Notes: a model not told the origin generated them from the sequence alone. A stretch of 64,000 nucleotides of DNA from Gerris lacustris (GCA_951217055.1 OX578284.1:40947467-41011466), one strand, 5' to 3'; positions 22,666-34,830 are shown, numbered from the stretch's first letter. Translations and numbers: made by a program.

Positions 22666-24370
22666 AAGTGTGTAGAACGAATAAATAGAGAGGAAAAAAC
22701 CGGGAAAGAAATTGGAGCATTTGAATACACTTTTTAAATAGTTCGATTACGTTACTAGGCAAATGAAGATTACCAAATGACTACTAGTAGTTTACCGGAT
22801 TATTATTGGTAGTTTACCTAATAATATCCACAATAACTAACTTAATATTAAAAGATAAGGAGTAGTGGAGTATACTTTGCTTGGTTAAATTTAACTTAAT
22901 TTGTTCTTGAAAAAAATACCTATTATGCTTTCTTTAGGAAATTAAATTAGGAGTTATAATAATTGATGCACAATATAAATCAAATCGGAAGGGAAGGTAA
23001 GAAGACAGAAAAGTGCTTTTAAATGACAAATCGTTGCTTTATAGGAAATCAGAAGTTTTTCTTTTAATGTCTTTTATTCTTTCCAAGCGACAGATGGAAA
23101 TAATATCATGATTTAGAATTGTTTTTCAGTTATAATGAGCTCGATGAGACAGGCTTGGGGGGGGGGGGGGAATAAATAGAGAGGAAAAAACGGGGAAAGA
23201 AATTAGAGCGAAAATATTCCAAGGGAGAAAATATCCCTCCCCCCTTTGCTAATTTTACTGAGTGCTTGAGTGCGTGATCAACACTAGGGGTAAAAAAAAG
23301 GGATTTTTTCTTTAAGGTTTGCATTAGTGTTTGAGGAATGGTAAATTTTAAAATATGAAGTCTATGTTAGCTCGTTCGTGTTTGTGTGATTGCTTTATCA
23401 AAAAAGATAAAAAAATACTTTAGTGTTGGAGCAATCGATATTTTGAAAGGGAGTGACAGACAGGTGGCGGTATTCTAGCGGCCAGACAGCTAACTAAAGT
23501 CCAGACGGCAGAAGGATGGGGTAGTGTGGGTTCAGGCATTCCCCACATCCTACCAATTTTTACCCCCCTAACACGATAATTCTCCTCAATCCAATAGTCG
23601 TGTTTAGAAAGGGAACAACATGATAAGCTACGTGTGTTGGACTTCAAATATGATTGAGAGATAAAACAACGATAAACTTCTTGTTAAACTTACATAACCT
23701 TAAAAAAAAGCCAAAGAAACCCGACATTAACCTCTCCCATACACATAAGACTAACAAAAAATAAATTTAAAAAGATCGTTTTCTTGTTATATTGTTTACA
23801 AACAAACACAATCTAACGGCAACAAAAAAACAATGCAGTTTTTGACTTTAAGAAGAGCGATGGAAGGCTAAAAAGAGTAAACAAAACTGCAATAAAACTA
23901 CACGCAGACCTTGAGGGAAGTAAGAATAAACAAAACATGAAAAAAAGGGCTGAAAATAAATAAAGGTTAGAAAGCCACGAACATAGCCTTAAAACAGTGT
24001 AAATGTTAAGTTTATTTTTAAAAATAAAGTTTTGCTTTTAAAAATGTAGACAAAACATAAAACCAATAAGTTTACGAACTTCTTGAGGATATATAGTTTG
24101 TTATGTAAACTCAAGTAGTTTAGCTTAAGGAGCAGGACCTATAAGAGAAACATGCAAGAGAGTAAAGGGCAAAAAAACTAATACATTCTGAGGGAATAGA
24201 AACAAACTGAGGGTATCAGCGTAAACAAATATTGATTCTAAATATAGTTCTTTTAAATAAGAATAAGGAGTGATTACCCTTACAGATCCTTCTACTACGA
24301 CTAGAAAAAACTTTTAATTCCTTAATCATAAAAAAACTTATTTTTGTAGAAATAAACAAGCGTATTCAAA
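22666..24370. other. Mostly unclassified sequence with one short duplicated block
   Basis: 'aataaatagagaggaaaaaa' followed by 'ccgggaaagaaattggagc' (about 22679) is repeated almost exactly at about 23170 behind a G-run (23156-23170). 23420-23660 is GC-richer without recognisable content. The remainder is A-rich. No gene. Confidence 0.5.
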
Positions 24371-24560
24371 ATTTCATTTTTAAGTTTTAGGTATAGTATT
24401 CATACTACGGAAAGTTTAAATTTTAATTTAATCAAATTATAATTATTTTCTGTATTATATGTCTGTCTCCCATTGTTAATAATAATTATTATTTGATTGA
24501 AATTAAAATTTAAACTTCCCGTAGTATGAATACTACCAAAAACTTAAAAATGACATTTCT
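24371..24560. mobile_element. Foldback element, about 80-bp arms
   Basis: Left arm 24371-24452 and right arm 24478-24560 are inverted copies (for example 'tagtattcatactacgg' against 'ccgtagtatgaatacta') with few mismatches and a loop of about 25 nt. The loop and right arm include 'gtctgtctcccattgttaat', nearly repeated just downstream of the tRNA-like gene at 24802. Confidence 0.8.
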
Positions 24561-24717
24561 AATTGATTGTACAAGGTACAGGTACTAAATGGGTACTTTA
24601 TAATTATAAGCGATACTTCTCGGTCGAGTTTTATTGTGTTTAATGTTGACTTCTAGACTTGTGGAAAATTGAAAGCTTAATTCAGGACTAGATATCGTTA
24701 CTGACAGGAAATTATTC

Positions 24718-24790
24718 TCTAGTGTAGCTCAGTTGGTAGAGCGCTATACTGGAAATATAGAGGTACGTGGTTCAAGTCCCGGCGCTGGAG
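24718..24790 (+). tRNA. tRNA-like gene, anticodon GGA, possibly a pseudogene or SINE head
   Basis: All cloverleaf parts can be placed. The 7-bp acceptor is tctagtg/cgctgga (two G-T pairs). The D-stem is gctc/gagc, and the anticodon stem ctata/tatag is perfect with loop ctggaaa, so the anticodon is GGA with U33 in place. The variable loop has 5 nt. The T-arm is cgtgg-ttcaagt-cccgg with two mismatches. A box (tagctcagttgg) and B box (ggttcaagtcc) fit the pol III consensus, and TTTTT follows at about 24795. GGA would read serine, yet eukaryotic tRNA-Ser has a long variable arm, which is missing. The 3' flank (gtctgtctcccttcgctaat) repeats sequence at 24465. A decayed tRNA or the head of a tRNA-derived SINE is therefore as likely as a working tRNA. 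Confidence 0.55.
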
Positions 24791-25366
24791 TCTATTTTTC
24801 TCTGTCTGTCTCCCTTCGCTAATAATAATTATAATTTGATTTAAATTAAAAAGCGTATTTAATTTAACATTTCAAAGATACCTATTATATTGGGCTTTGA
24901 AAAGTTAGAGTTTGTAAAAAATGGGCCGATTTGTTCGAAATTCGGCATACAGGCGCATCTTAGCATTTGTGACAACTGCATAGTTTTTGGAAATTTCACA
25001 CTTAATATTTTCAAGATGGTGACCAATAAGTCGGATGACTAAACAAAAAGATTTTAGTTAGAAAGACATGTACATCATTTTGAAGGTCTTGAAGAGTAGG
25101 AAAAGATTAAGTAGCCATTCCAATTTCTATTTAAGTATAACATCAACCTATTATATGAGTACTTTTGTTTGCCAAAACAAACCATAAATGAAGATAATTG
25201 AATAATAAAGTTGCCGCAAGTATAAGCTTTCCGTAGGCAATTTAACAAATCGGTCAAATTTTGTAAACCAGGATGATAGGCAAGGCAATTCGAGATGGCG
25301 GCCTTTTAAAAGTTTGTTTTAACTGTAACACATTTGAACCGTTTAATAAAATGACAGGAAACAAAC
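24791..25366. other. AT-rich spacer with a short dispersed repeat
   Basis: 24905-25010 ('aaattcggcatacaggcgca', 'atttgtgacaactgcatag') is the inverse of 18430-18520. Nothing else recognised. Confidence 0.5.
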
Positions 25367-25374
25367 ACCTTTAT

Positions 25375-25839
25375 CAGTGGCTTATCCAGGGGGGCACGGG
25401 GGGTACGTGCTCCCCCAGACGTGCAAAAAAAAATACGCAGTTTTTTTTTTAATACACAATTTTTACATTTACCTCATATTCAATTTCACCTCAGAAATGC
25501 ATAAAAGCGCTGTTTTGAGAGGTCATATATCCAAAATTTTCCCGGACCCCCCGCCATAGACCCCCCCCCCCCAAATATTAACTGCAGACGACGCCCATGG
25601 CTTACAGTAAGATATTGTACTGCAGTAAGCATTAGCATAACATTTTCTAAAGAATACGTTCTAAAACAGTGATTGTTACTTGGCGGGCGGAGATTTTTTT
25701 TGTGGGGGGGAGGGGGCAGCTACTTTGTTGTATAAGTAGTTCCCTTTTCTTGTTACCACTACGAATTCCCCCCCCCCCCCCCCCCATCTTAACTGACTTA
25801 GAATGTGCCCCTCCAGACCTAGACGTGGATACGCCACTG
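25375..25839. mobile_element. hAT-type MITE, 465 bp, intact 8-bp target duplication
   Basis: Begins cagtggcttatccagg and ends cgtggatacgccactg, inverted ends of the CAGTGGCG type known from hAT transposons. The flanks are acctttat on both sides (25367-25374 and 25840-25847), a perfect 8-bp duplication as expected for hAT. The interior has C- and G-runs (about 25560-25572, 25703-25720, 25768-25785) and no transposase. The open frames inside are artefacts of those runs. Ends are diverged by one base, so it is fairly young. Confidence 0.9.
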
Positions 25840-25847
25840 ACCTTTAT

Positions 25848-26177
25848 ATGCATTTTTATTGTCCAAACGCAATGAAACTACTCCGAAGAGTTTAGCCAAA
25901 TCCGTTCCAAAGATATGCTTTTAAGATTTCGGAGGAGGAGAAACTCTTTTTCCTACAAAATATATGCAAATATGAAAAAGTCCTCATGAAAGATTTCTTT
26001 TGTTTTTTTCACAAAGGATAATTGACTATTTTTTGGTATCTTTGGGGCGTGGGGGGGAGACGTATATCGAAAAGTTTTGAGGATATACATGGCGCAAAGA
26101 TGAATTGGTTTACATTTTATAGTAGGGTACATTCGGAGATACATGTGCGTTAACGCCTGACAAACGCAGAAATTTTT
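25848..26177. other. Unclassified spacer
   Basis: G-run near 26046-26058. No gene. Confidence 0.5.
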
Positions 26178-26206
26178 AAGGGTCCTCAGTTTTGCCTAAG
26201 TACCCT
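26178..26206 (-). mobile_element. Solo terminus related to the 21466 element
   Basis: On the minus strand, 'agggtacttaggcaaaactg' followed by 'aggaccct' parallels 'agggtccgtaggcaaaacca' followed by 'aggaccct' at 21466. The matching other end was not found, so this is a truncated or solo end. Confidence 0.5.
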
Positions 26207-27299
26207 AACAATCACACTTCAAAATAAAGTGAAGTCCTAATTATAAAGAGATTTTCTTTTTTAACATTTTGGTCTCTCTAAGATTCTTTGTTAGTCCCCT
26301 TTATATTTGATAAGGCTTTAAGATTGCTATAAGGTTTGAAAATTGTTGTTGTTATAAAAATGTTGTTTATTTCAATTTTCAAGGTCGTTTTTATTTGTTA
26401 TTTGTAATATTGTGGAAGGCAGGAGATGAGGGAAAGGGAAAAGTATCCTCGTTCAATTATCTCAAATTTCACGTAGATATTTTCTCTGGTCGACGGAAGC
26501 TTTTCTTTCTCTCCCTTCTTCTATTTACCTCCTTCGCACCACCTTATCAAAAACTTCAATGACTTTTCACCTTGTTTACTTCGCTATCCCCCCAACCTCA
26601 TTCTATCGTCCCACTCAGGACCCTGAAACCATTTAGTTTATAACAATATCAATGTTGGGCGAGAGAAAACAAGAAGGCCTGATTTCAATAAAGGTTTCCA
26701 GTGAATTCCCTTAACATAGATATACCACTCTTGATCTATATACATAGATATACCATATACCAAACTTAAAACCTAAAGTAACGAACTCAAAACCAAAACA
26801 AGTATTGGCGTATCCCCCACAATTTCCATTCTAAATTCGAGATGACTCCCAAGTGACCTCAAACCAAGTTTCAAGGTCACTTTAATTGAACAAAAACAAC
26901 TTCAGCGCCAACTTGCGTCTCCTATTCCAATTAGAGACAATGCTCCGCCCACTCTCAACAACCCCTACCCTTCCCCTCGCCACAACTCGATCAAATTTAT
27001 TATTATTATCAATTAAACCTGCAGACTGTTTTGATGCATCAAAATTTGATATTTGATGAATCGATAACAGCCCTGACTTCTAATTACCGATTTTACAAGA
27101 AATAGTATTAATGGTTAATATTTTCAAGAGAGGTATATTCTTGGACTGCGCCCGGAAAATAAGTTTGGATAGGCCAGCCTGGAGGCGCCTTTGTCAACAC
27201 CCCCTCCCCGAGGGACCGATGTAGTAAGTAAGCAATATTTTCTTAATTCCTTTATAAATGATTTTAAGGGAAAGGACTTTTTTTGTTGTTAACTTTTGG
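26207..27299. other. Unclassified, partly pyrimidine-rich sequence
   Basis: 26500-26640 and 26790-26990 are C/T-rich and less AT-rich than average. A short GC-rich patch sits at 27150-27220 ('ctggaggcgcctttgtcaac'). No coding frame recognised. Confidence 0.4.
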
Positions 27300-27625
27300 A
27301 TTAGAGCGAGTAGAAAATAAATTATCTGTCAATTAGTGTGGCACACAGCTTCCTCGCATCCTATCACGTGCTGTATTGGGGTTACGCTTTTACAAGCCAT
27401 TATTGCCTAATTTATTGGTAACGGTACGAAAATTTTTTGTCTTCGATTTGAAAAATTCCAAGACAGAAAACAGTGTCAGACATCAGGGGTCATTTTCGGT
27501 CTGGTCCATGTCTGCCGGTCAGTTACTCGATTTTTGCGAACCGAAGTATCTTAAAAACTACAGAGTCCGATTTTAATGAAATTTGGATGGTAGGTCATAA
27601 GTCATAAGTCATAAGTCAAAATTAT
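27300..27625. mobile_element. Rearranged R-A: two half-copies head to head
   Basis: 27330-27412 reads in the minus R-A orientation ('aattagtgtggcacacagct'). From about 27415 the sequence switches to plus orientation ('ttattggtaacggtacg', 'gtcagacatcaggggtcatt', 'aatgaaatttggatggtagg'). A 10-bp 'tcataagtca' repeat follows to about 27620. Confidence 0.6.
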
Positions 27626-29160
27626 CCCATTTTAATAAATCTAACCATATAAGTAATTTTTGCAGAAAACATCTGGTTTTTAAAATATTAATTAAAATTA
27701 ATCTAATTAGGGACTTCTAACTGGACGCCTATTAATAAAATAATTAGAGATATTATTGGATTTAAATTCATTAACCACATGCAATATAGGAAAGTTAAGT
27801 TGGAGTTTGACAGAACTTAAGTTTGATTATCTACCCAGTAAAACCATATTTCAAAGATACAAGAAAATATAATTAATTAAAACTAGCAATATATAATAAA
27901 GATAGCGTAAAAAGTATTGATAAATTTAACAAAATGTAATTTCCAAACAGAATCAAATACAGTCTCACTCTTCATAAAATGAGAGGTTCTCTTTATACTA
28001 CATTTTAAATTTTATTATTATCAGTCTGTCTGGAAGTCTATTTGATGATGGAAATAGTATTATTCTGCTGAAGCATTTTGTTTTTTCAGATAGAACTGTG
28101 TCGCCTCAAAGCAAACAGACTACGAATTAATTTGCAAAACTTCCTCTCTTTGTGAGGTTTCCATTTTATTTTTTTCTTTCTAAAACACATGTAAAAGATA
28201 TTTTCAATTATTTAATCAATGAGACTGTCTACGTTTATTTTTATTTTTATTTTTTCTAATAAAAAAAGACTTTTATACAGATTATTTTCTCTTTTAATAG
28301 AACTTTTTATTTAAATTATTTTTTTTGTTGTATAGTAGAAATAAAATTGAGTTGAATTTCAGAAATTTAAGATTAAGTAATCAGAACATTCTTTCAGGAA
28401 GCCTGAGCATAATTATTCATTTGGTAGATATTACATTTTTTTTTTAATTTCTAATACATACTTAATAAATAAATAGGGTATCCAAAATGTTCCAGAACGG
28501 TCAATTATCTCGGTAGGATCAAGTTTTACCAAAAAATGTATTATATAAAGGTTTAAGGGTTTCAATAAATTATGTATTAGATGCTAACAACAACGAGTCC
28601 TTAGAATGGCCCTAAAAAGCCATGCAAAGGGCAACTAGAAAATATTAGATGGTAACTCATTATATCTACGGCAGAATTATATAGCTGAGATCAAATTTTA
28701 AAGATTAGATTTTAATTTTAAAACCGATTAAAATTAATATTCATTTGTTATTGGATTTTTTTAATAAAAATTATTTAATTATTCTTAAAAATTAAATGTT
28801 AGTTGAATGTTAAATTTCCGATTAAGTAGTTTGGTAAAAGAAGTCTTAAGCCTTGAAAGGCTACGACAACAGTGAGCTGAATCGGTATTTAACAAATGGT
28901 ATTGCAATAATATTAATAATAATAATAATAATTTATTATAATTATTACACGCTTTGGGGTCATCTGACTCCAAATTATACTATTAATGTAATTAAGTTAA
29001 ATTGAAAAATTCAAGTCAGCTCTTATCTATTAAGTTTACATTAGTTCTATGCTTGTAGTGGTATGTCTAATTAACTTCTTTTGCCAACTTTTTTGTGTAA
29101 AACAAATATGCGTTATCTTGGTACAAACTATGAAAATTAAAACATATAAGCTTATCTTCA
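27626..29160. other. AT-rich sequence without a gene
   Basis: Contains T-rich runs (28230-28330) and an AAT microsatellite (about 28914-28935). No open frame over about 62 codons and nothing recognisable. Confidence 0.5.
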
Positions 29161-29191
29161 GCTAAGCTCATCTTCAGTGCCAAGGCCAAGC

Positions 29192-29214
29192 CTGATGATG
29201 TCCCTCAAGGGACA
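29192..29214 (+). repeat. CTGATGA plus stem motif, degenerate
   Basis: 'ctgatgatgtccctcaaggg' followed by 'ac' gives CTGATGA and a 6-bp stem (gtccct/agggac), but the following GAAA is changed to AAAA. Compare 10332. A further 'ctgatgatgactatatgaaa' lies at 29818. Confidence 0.3.
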
Positions 29215-31029
29215 AAAAATTGCATATTTAATGAAATAATCTTCAGCGCATTTTTTATCCCTTCATAACCAAAAACTTAGGAGTATTAAGTCTCTCGTAC
29301 ACACAGATGTAAGTTTAATTTGACTGTGTACAGTTGTATGTAAAGGATATAGTTTTAAAAGTTAAATCTCACCTTTATTGAAATCAAACCCATATTATAA
29401 TTGATTGTAAACTTAAGTTCAAGAGTTAAGAGACACTCTCGTACACACTGATACAAAATTTAATTAAATTAGTTAGGAAATGAATTAAGTTAATTAATTT
29501 AGTTAGGAATAGTTCAACATAGGTGATAGTTATGAAAGCCGAATCTCTTGGAAATCGAACCCAGATTATTATTGATTGTAAATTTGAGTTCTAGAGTGAG
29601 AAGAGTAAATTAAGTCTCACGAATTCAATTATCTGTGACGGCCATCTTTATAAGGATTAACATAAGCTGTCTCTACACGTAAATTGAAATTTGAGACTTG
29701 ACAACGGAGATTAACGTACGTCACATTGATCTCCAACATGATGCAGACTCACTTTTAAGTAACTTATTTATTACTGTAACTCATTATCTGTTCTCTTTTT
29801 TTCTTCCGTAACCGGAACTGATGATGACTATATGAAATAAATTTTAATTTATGTGAAGAAATAGTTTATATTATTCCTTTTGTGTTAAAAAGGAGTTGAG
29901 TTCAAAGCTATTTATAGTTACTGTCTATCGCAGTGTCTTTTTTATACCTCATTTATCTTGTCTCTTTGCACGAAGGTTTTCTCTAGAGATTAAAGATTAA
30001 ACTCAACTGATTAAGAGTCGCTACATTTTCCATAACGACGCAGATAAGGAAATATTTTTCTCATCTTGCAATAATTAGAACATTTTCACGAAGCAACTAA
30101 AAATAAAGTGGAGTCAAAGGAAGAGGAAAACGGTGTCAAGACGAGCATCGAAAGACAAACCTTACAAGAGAGACAAACAACTCTTATTAAGACTTGTTTG
30201 GTACCGTTATCGAACCATTATTAATTGCTCATGACATTGAATTGACCTCGAGTGAGGGGTTTATAATTATGACCTTCGTCTGGCAGCAACACAAGAAGAA
30301 AGATGTAGAGGGGACTAAGCAAGTTCAATGCAACCGAATGACTCACTGTATAGGGATGCACTCTGTACATCGTATTTTCAAACAGACTGCCATTGTTTAC
30401 CTAATGAACCAGAAGACTTCTTGTCATACAAAGGAATAAAATAGGAAAAAAATGAAAACTGCAAAGAGCAAACTAGACACTTGACAAGCACAAAATCAAG
30501 TAGACACTTTGAACACATGAGCCATGCAAAGAAACAAGAAGAAAAGAAAACATCTAAGACAATATTATGACTAGATCTTAAACCTAGACAGTATAATAAC
30601 AACAACAAGAATAACCGACTTTCTTACATTCAAAATAAAAGTAAAAGTAAAAGAAAAAAGCTATTATAAATAGAAAAAAAAAATATAGAACTTAATTTAA
30701 AGTCGACAGCTGCAAACAGCCATATGAAAAGTATTAAAGAAACCAAGGGGCGATGAAAAAACAGAGAAATATTAACGCTAATTCTACACATTATCTTTAT
30801 TTGTTTCTACACATCCTCTAACAACTCTTTCTATTTGCTAATTAAAGGAAATGCATTTATGTATGTGGCTTAGACTTAATGTATATGAGGTAAATAAATT
30901 GGAAATTGTATTCAGTATATAAATTCAACAGTCAAGATTGTAGTTGATATTTACGATCCAATTTTCTTATAAATAACGCATAAGGAACAATTTGTACTGT
31001 TTAACATTCTGCTTTGGAACTGTTCAACA
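29215..31029. other. AT-rich sequence without a supportable gene
   Basis: A diverged direct repeat recurs near 29290-29410, 29420-29560 and 29570-29620 ('gattgtaaacttaagttcaa' and relatives). Weak overlapping open frames at 30080-30440 match nothing I know. Confidence 0.4.
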
Positions 31030-31520
31030 ACCCCACTGTAATCAGAATAAAAGCTAATCTACCAAAAATATAGTCAGTAAATACGCTAATCTATAGTAAA
31101 ACTGTAGTCACCGAATACAGAATCTTTTGATATCGGTACTAAGATATATTCCGCACGGACTCTACTTTGATATAAGTATTAAAATATTTACAGTGTAGTA
31201 AGTACGCTAGTAAAGCAATCTCACTGTAGTTAGTATATTTAAGCTTATCTATGAGAACTGCAGTCAATAATTTGGATGGAATAATGTAGGAAATAAGATA
31301 CATAGCGGAAAATCAATTGATATTTTAATTCAATAAAATATTTTCACTGTAGTCAGTGTAATATTAATATTAATAATTATATTATTAATTAATTAATTAA
31401 TTAATTAATTGTTATTAGTAATATTATTAATTGTCTACACACTTACGACATTTTGAAACAATAAAACAATTTACACTGTAGTCAATAATTAAGTAAAGCA
31501 TTTATACTGTAAGCAGTATA
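31030..31520. repeat. Irregularly spaced 'actgtagtcagta' motif cluster
   Basis: 'cactgtagtcagtat'-type words recur about every 30-120 bp (near 31070, 31105, 31190, 31225, 31260, 31350, 31470 and 31505), alternating with 'agtaaagca' and 'taatctata' words. A (TTAA)n tract lies at about 31385-31412. It looks like an old, eroded minisatellite. Confidence 0.55.
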
Positions 31521-31524
31521 GAAT

Positions 31525-31567
31525 CAGTGCATGCGTAAAGCGTTTCGATTGCTTTACGCATGTACTG
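31525..31567. repeat. 17-bp-arm palindrome
   Basis: 'cagtgcatgcgtaaagc' and 'gctttacgcatgtactg' are inverted with one mismatch around a 9-nt loop. Confidence 0.8.
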
Positions 31568-34274
31568 ACTATCTGCACAATCTTTGTCTTTACACAGAGT
31601 ATCAATTTAAATAATTAGAAATTGTATTACCTTATTCAGAATGAACCATTCGTATCCTCTCCAAGAGTGGCTTCAATTCTGCAACATAAAAATAAATAAA
31701 AATATAGAACAAGTATATAAATAAAATAATTGGTGTTTAAATGAGTGTTTCAAATAGCTTCCATGCGTTTTAAAAATGGTCATACGGGTTAAAATAAAGT
31801 ATGATACAAATTTCAAAATAAGAGAAAGTTCATAAAACTTATATTATGAGCATAAAAATAATTTGATAGGAATTGAAACTTTTTGTTTGGACCTATTTCG
31901 ATAACCAGAAGGGTCTCATTTATTTTTATTCAATATTATAAGCAATATTATGCAAGACTACAGTCGAGGAAATTTTGGATTTGTAGATAAAATCATTACT
32001 TCAGAATGATCATAATGCTTTTGCTGCATTCGGTAAGCTAAACATTTAATATAAAACATACAAAATCCTCCACTTCTGCAGAAAATTTGTGAAAATCATA
32101 TTTTCAATGCGATCTATAGATTGTAACATGTCTCAACTCCTTAAGAATTCATGTTGGCATTTGGATTCTAATTATATAAGCGAGGGCCTTTCAACCTCTT
32201 GGATACTTTATTCCAGGGAGTATTATGTACATAGAATAGAAGTATTATTAGAAACATGAGGTAACATTCACCAATTTCAAGGAAGAATAATATAACATGT
32301 ATAGAACACAAAGAGACCTATGTCAGCAAAAGTGTGACGCAGCTCTTAATATTTTAAACTAGGTAATAAAGTCGATGAGCTGGCTCCATGTTATTTATCA
32401 TTAAATAGCCGTCGAGTAGACTCTGGCACCTAGGGGGTTACACTACTCATTATTATCACACAGTACATGTATAAATAGAATCGATACAATGTATGTTGTA
32501 CAAGCGAGATGATAAAATCTATATATACAATTGTATGGAGGATTAAGATTGTATAAGATGAGGGAGATTTAAATCTTCTGGTATTCATTGTTACTTCAAC
32601 AAACTCCTGTCTATATATATCAAATGTAAAGTAACTTACATTTCAGACAAATGAAATATTTACAAGACTAGTTCCTTGTATTCTCTCTAGAAAGCAGTAA
32701 TGGCAGATAAAACAGAATTTATTTATTTACTCAACAAACTATTTGTATGGATAAATTATTATAAATGTATTCAAACAATGTTACAGTAGAAAATTTTACG
32801 TACATACAATTTTTCAAATTTTATACTACAAGACCTGTCATATGATAAATTAAAATTATTCAATAAATTAAATTAAAATTACAGTTAATTGTTAATTGTA
32901 GTTCCGAAGTCAAGAATGGTATTTTAGAATAGTTGTCTTGACCAAGTAATGTAACTGTAAAGACCAGGATTAAAGATGGGCATAGTCGTTCGATGAAATT
33001 AACGAATATGACCCATCTTAAATGATCCGGTTCTTTTCACCGTTCTTATTTTAGACCCTTAACTTTTGAAGTCTTTCACCTCCTATCCTCTTCCTGGCAA
33101 CGGATGCTAGCAATGTATCCCTCCAATACCTACATGTGTTAGCGGTCCCTCTTGCCCGTGTTTTTACCTTTCATGGGTCTCGTTCTTTAAATCAATAGAG
33201 ATTTAGTTCGATCATTAGTATAGATTCAAGCAACTCCCGTTCATTTGAGATTTAGTGTACTAGGGACAAGGGACAGAGAAAGAACGAAGAACGACTACAT
33301 ATTCAATTAAACATGTAACTGGGTACCGGTTCAATAAGCTAACTTTTTCTTTCCTGTAAGTAAATACCAACAATTTAAAATAAACTGTATAAATATGTTT
33401 AGTTTTTTGTTTGAATAAACATATTGGAAACGTAGTTTTAATTAAAAACGTTAAAAAATCACGATTGACATTAAAAAAATTACTAATAATTATTCTCATT
33501 GCATAAATTTTAATGATTTACAACTAGTATTTAAATTTTAATAAATTCAATAAATAATTAAGTAGATATATTTTTTTTTGTGTAAGTAATAAAGAAATAC
33601 AAAATTAAAATGGACAAATAGTAAAATCATTTAACATATACAAAGGTAATTAATGAGATATTACGTATAAAACAGATATGGTGCATAATAAAAAAACATC
33701 ACTTATAAAAGGTAAGTAATTTATGCGGGAAACATATAACTACAAAAAACAGATATTTGAGAGTAATAAATTATAGTTAAAAAAGTTATTAGGAAGTAAA
33801 AACATAATTGATATTGAATAAAAATTAATAATTAATGTAATATTTATGATTAATTAGAGATAAATTAACGTTAAAATTAAAAAGAAGAGAAAAATATTAT
33901 TATGCAATTTTTTATTAGGATTTATATGAATTAGGATACATGTAATTTATAAAGTTGAAAAAATGTTAAAAACATAACCCAGTAGTAGCTTCATAAGTAG
34001 TTATTATAGTAGTGTTAATACAGAGCTGTAGCGTTACGTCGCTCGGATAGAAGAGTGAGAAAGTAGGCGTTACAGATATTCATAGAGGTAATTAAAAACT
34101 AGACATTACAGACATTAGGATTCACGTCTAGAATTTGCAGCTTTGTGTCTGATGTGTATTTGTGCCCTTAATATACGATCAAATTATTTCAGTTATACAA
34201 AATCAACAATACAATCCACATCCTTAAAAAAATATCAGTAAAAAAGTCTAACTGATTTCCTCCATACGTTTATG
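31568..34274. other. AT-rich sequence without a gene
   Basis: Nothing supportable on either strand. 32970-33300 is slightly less AT-rich. Its start ('atagtcgttcgatgaaat') and end ('gaacgaagaacgactacat') contain a loose inverted match, possibly an old element. Confidence 0.4.
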
Positions 34275-34830
34275 GTTAGTGCTATGTGAAAAAATGTTGA
34301 CGAATACTAACTCAAGAATTAGTAAAGAACACTTTACATTTTGTTAATGCTAGGTTGAAAAATGTTGACGAATACTAACAAAAGAATTAGTACAGAACAC
34401 TTTACATTTTGTTAATGCTAGGTGGAAAAATGTTGACGAATACTAACAAAAGAATTAGTAGAGAACACTTTACATTTTGTTAATGCTAGGTGGAAAAATG
34501 TTGACGAATACTAACAAAAGAATTAGTAGAGAACACTTTGAATTGTATTGTTAAGTAATGTGGAAGAATATTAAAAATTTGTGATGAGAGTAGTAAAATT
34601 TAATCTTAATTTGTTTATACTATGTGAAAAATGTTAATGATCGGCAACCAAGTCAAAATGATAAGGAGGATTTGATTCCTTTATCTATTTTTGTTAATGC
34701 TATGCGAAGAATGGTGAAGCTTTTAACTATAAAGTATTAAGTAATGAAATAAGTTAATTATCTTTTTATCTTGTTTGTTTATGCAATGTTTAAAATGTTT
34801 AAGCATGCCAAAGTATTAGCGATGTTAAAG
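34275..34830. repeat. 68-bp tandem array with a decaying tail, about 8 units
   Basis: Unit starts ('gttaatgctaggtggaaaaa') occur at 34275, 34343, 34411 and 34479 with an exact 68-bp step. More diverged unit starts follow near 34550, 34613, 34693 and 34776. The central four units are nearly identical, while the distal ones drift in both length and sequence. Confidence 0.85.

Noticed and set aside
25560..25785. Poly-C/poly-G runs as G-quadruplex regulatory sites (also 21811, 23156, 42031, 51811, 57019)
   Set aside because: They are homopolymer runs inside or beside mobile elements, of variable length between copies, with no sign of a regulatory context.
30080..30440. Overlapping frames on the plus strand (EATKNKVESKEEENG... 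and the 81-codon frame at 30194)
   Set aside because: The 81-codon frame does not begin with ATG. There is no homology I recognise and no supporting signals.
34275..34560. CRISPR-like array (68-bp units)
   Set aside because: The whole 68 bp is repeated, so there are no variable spacers. It is an ordinary minisatellite.
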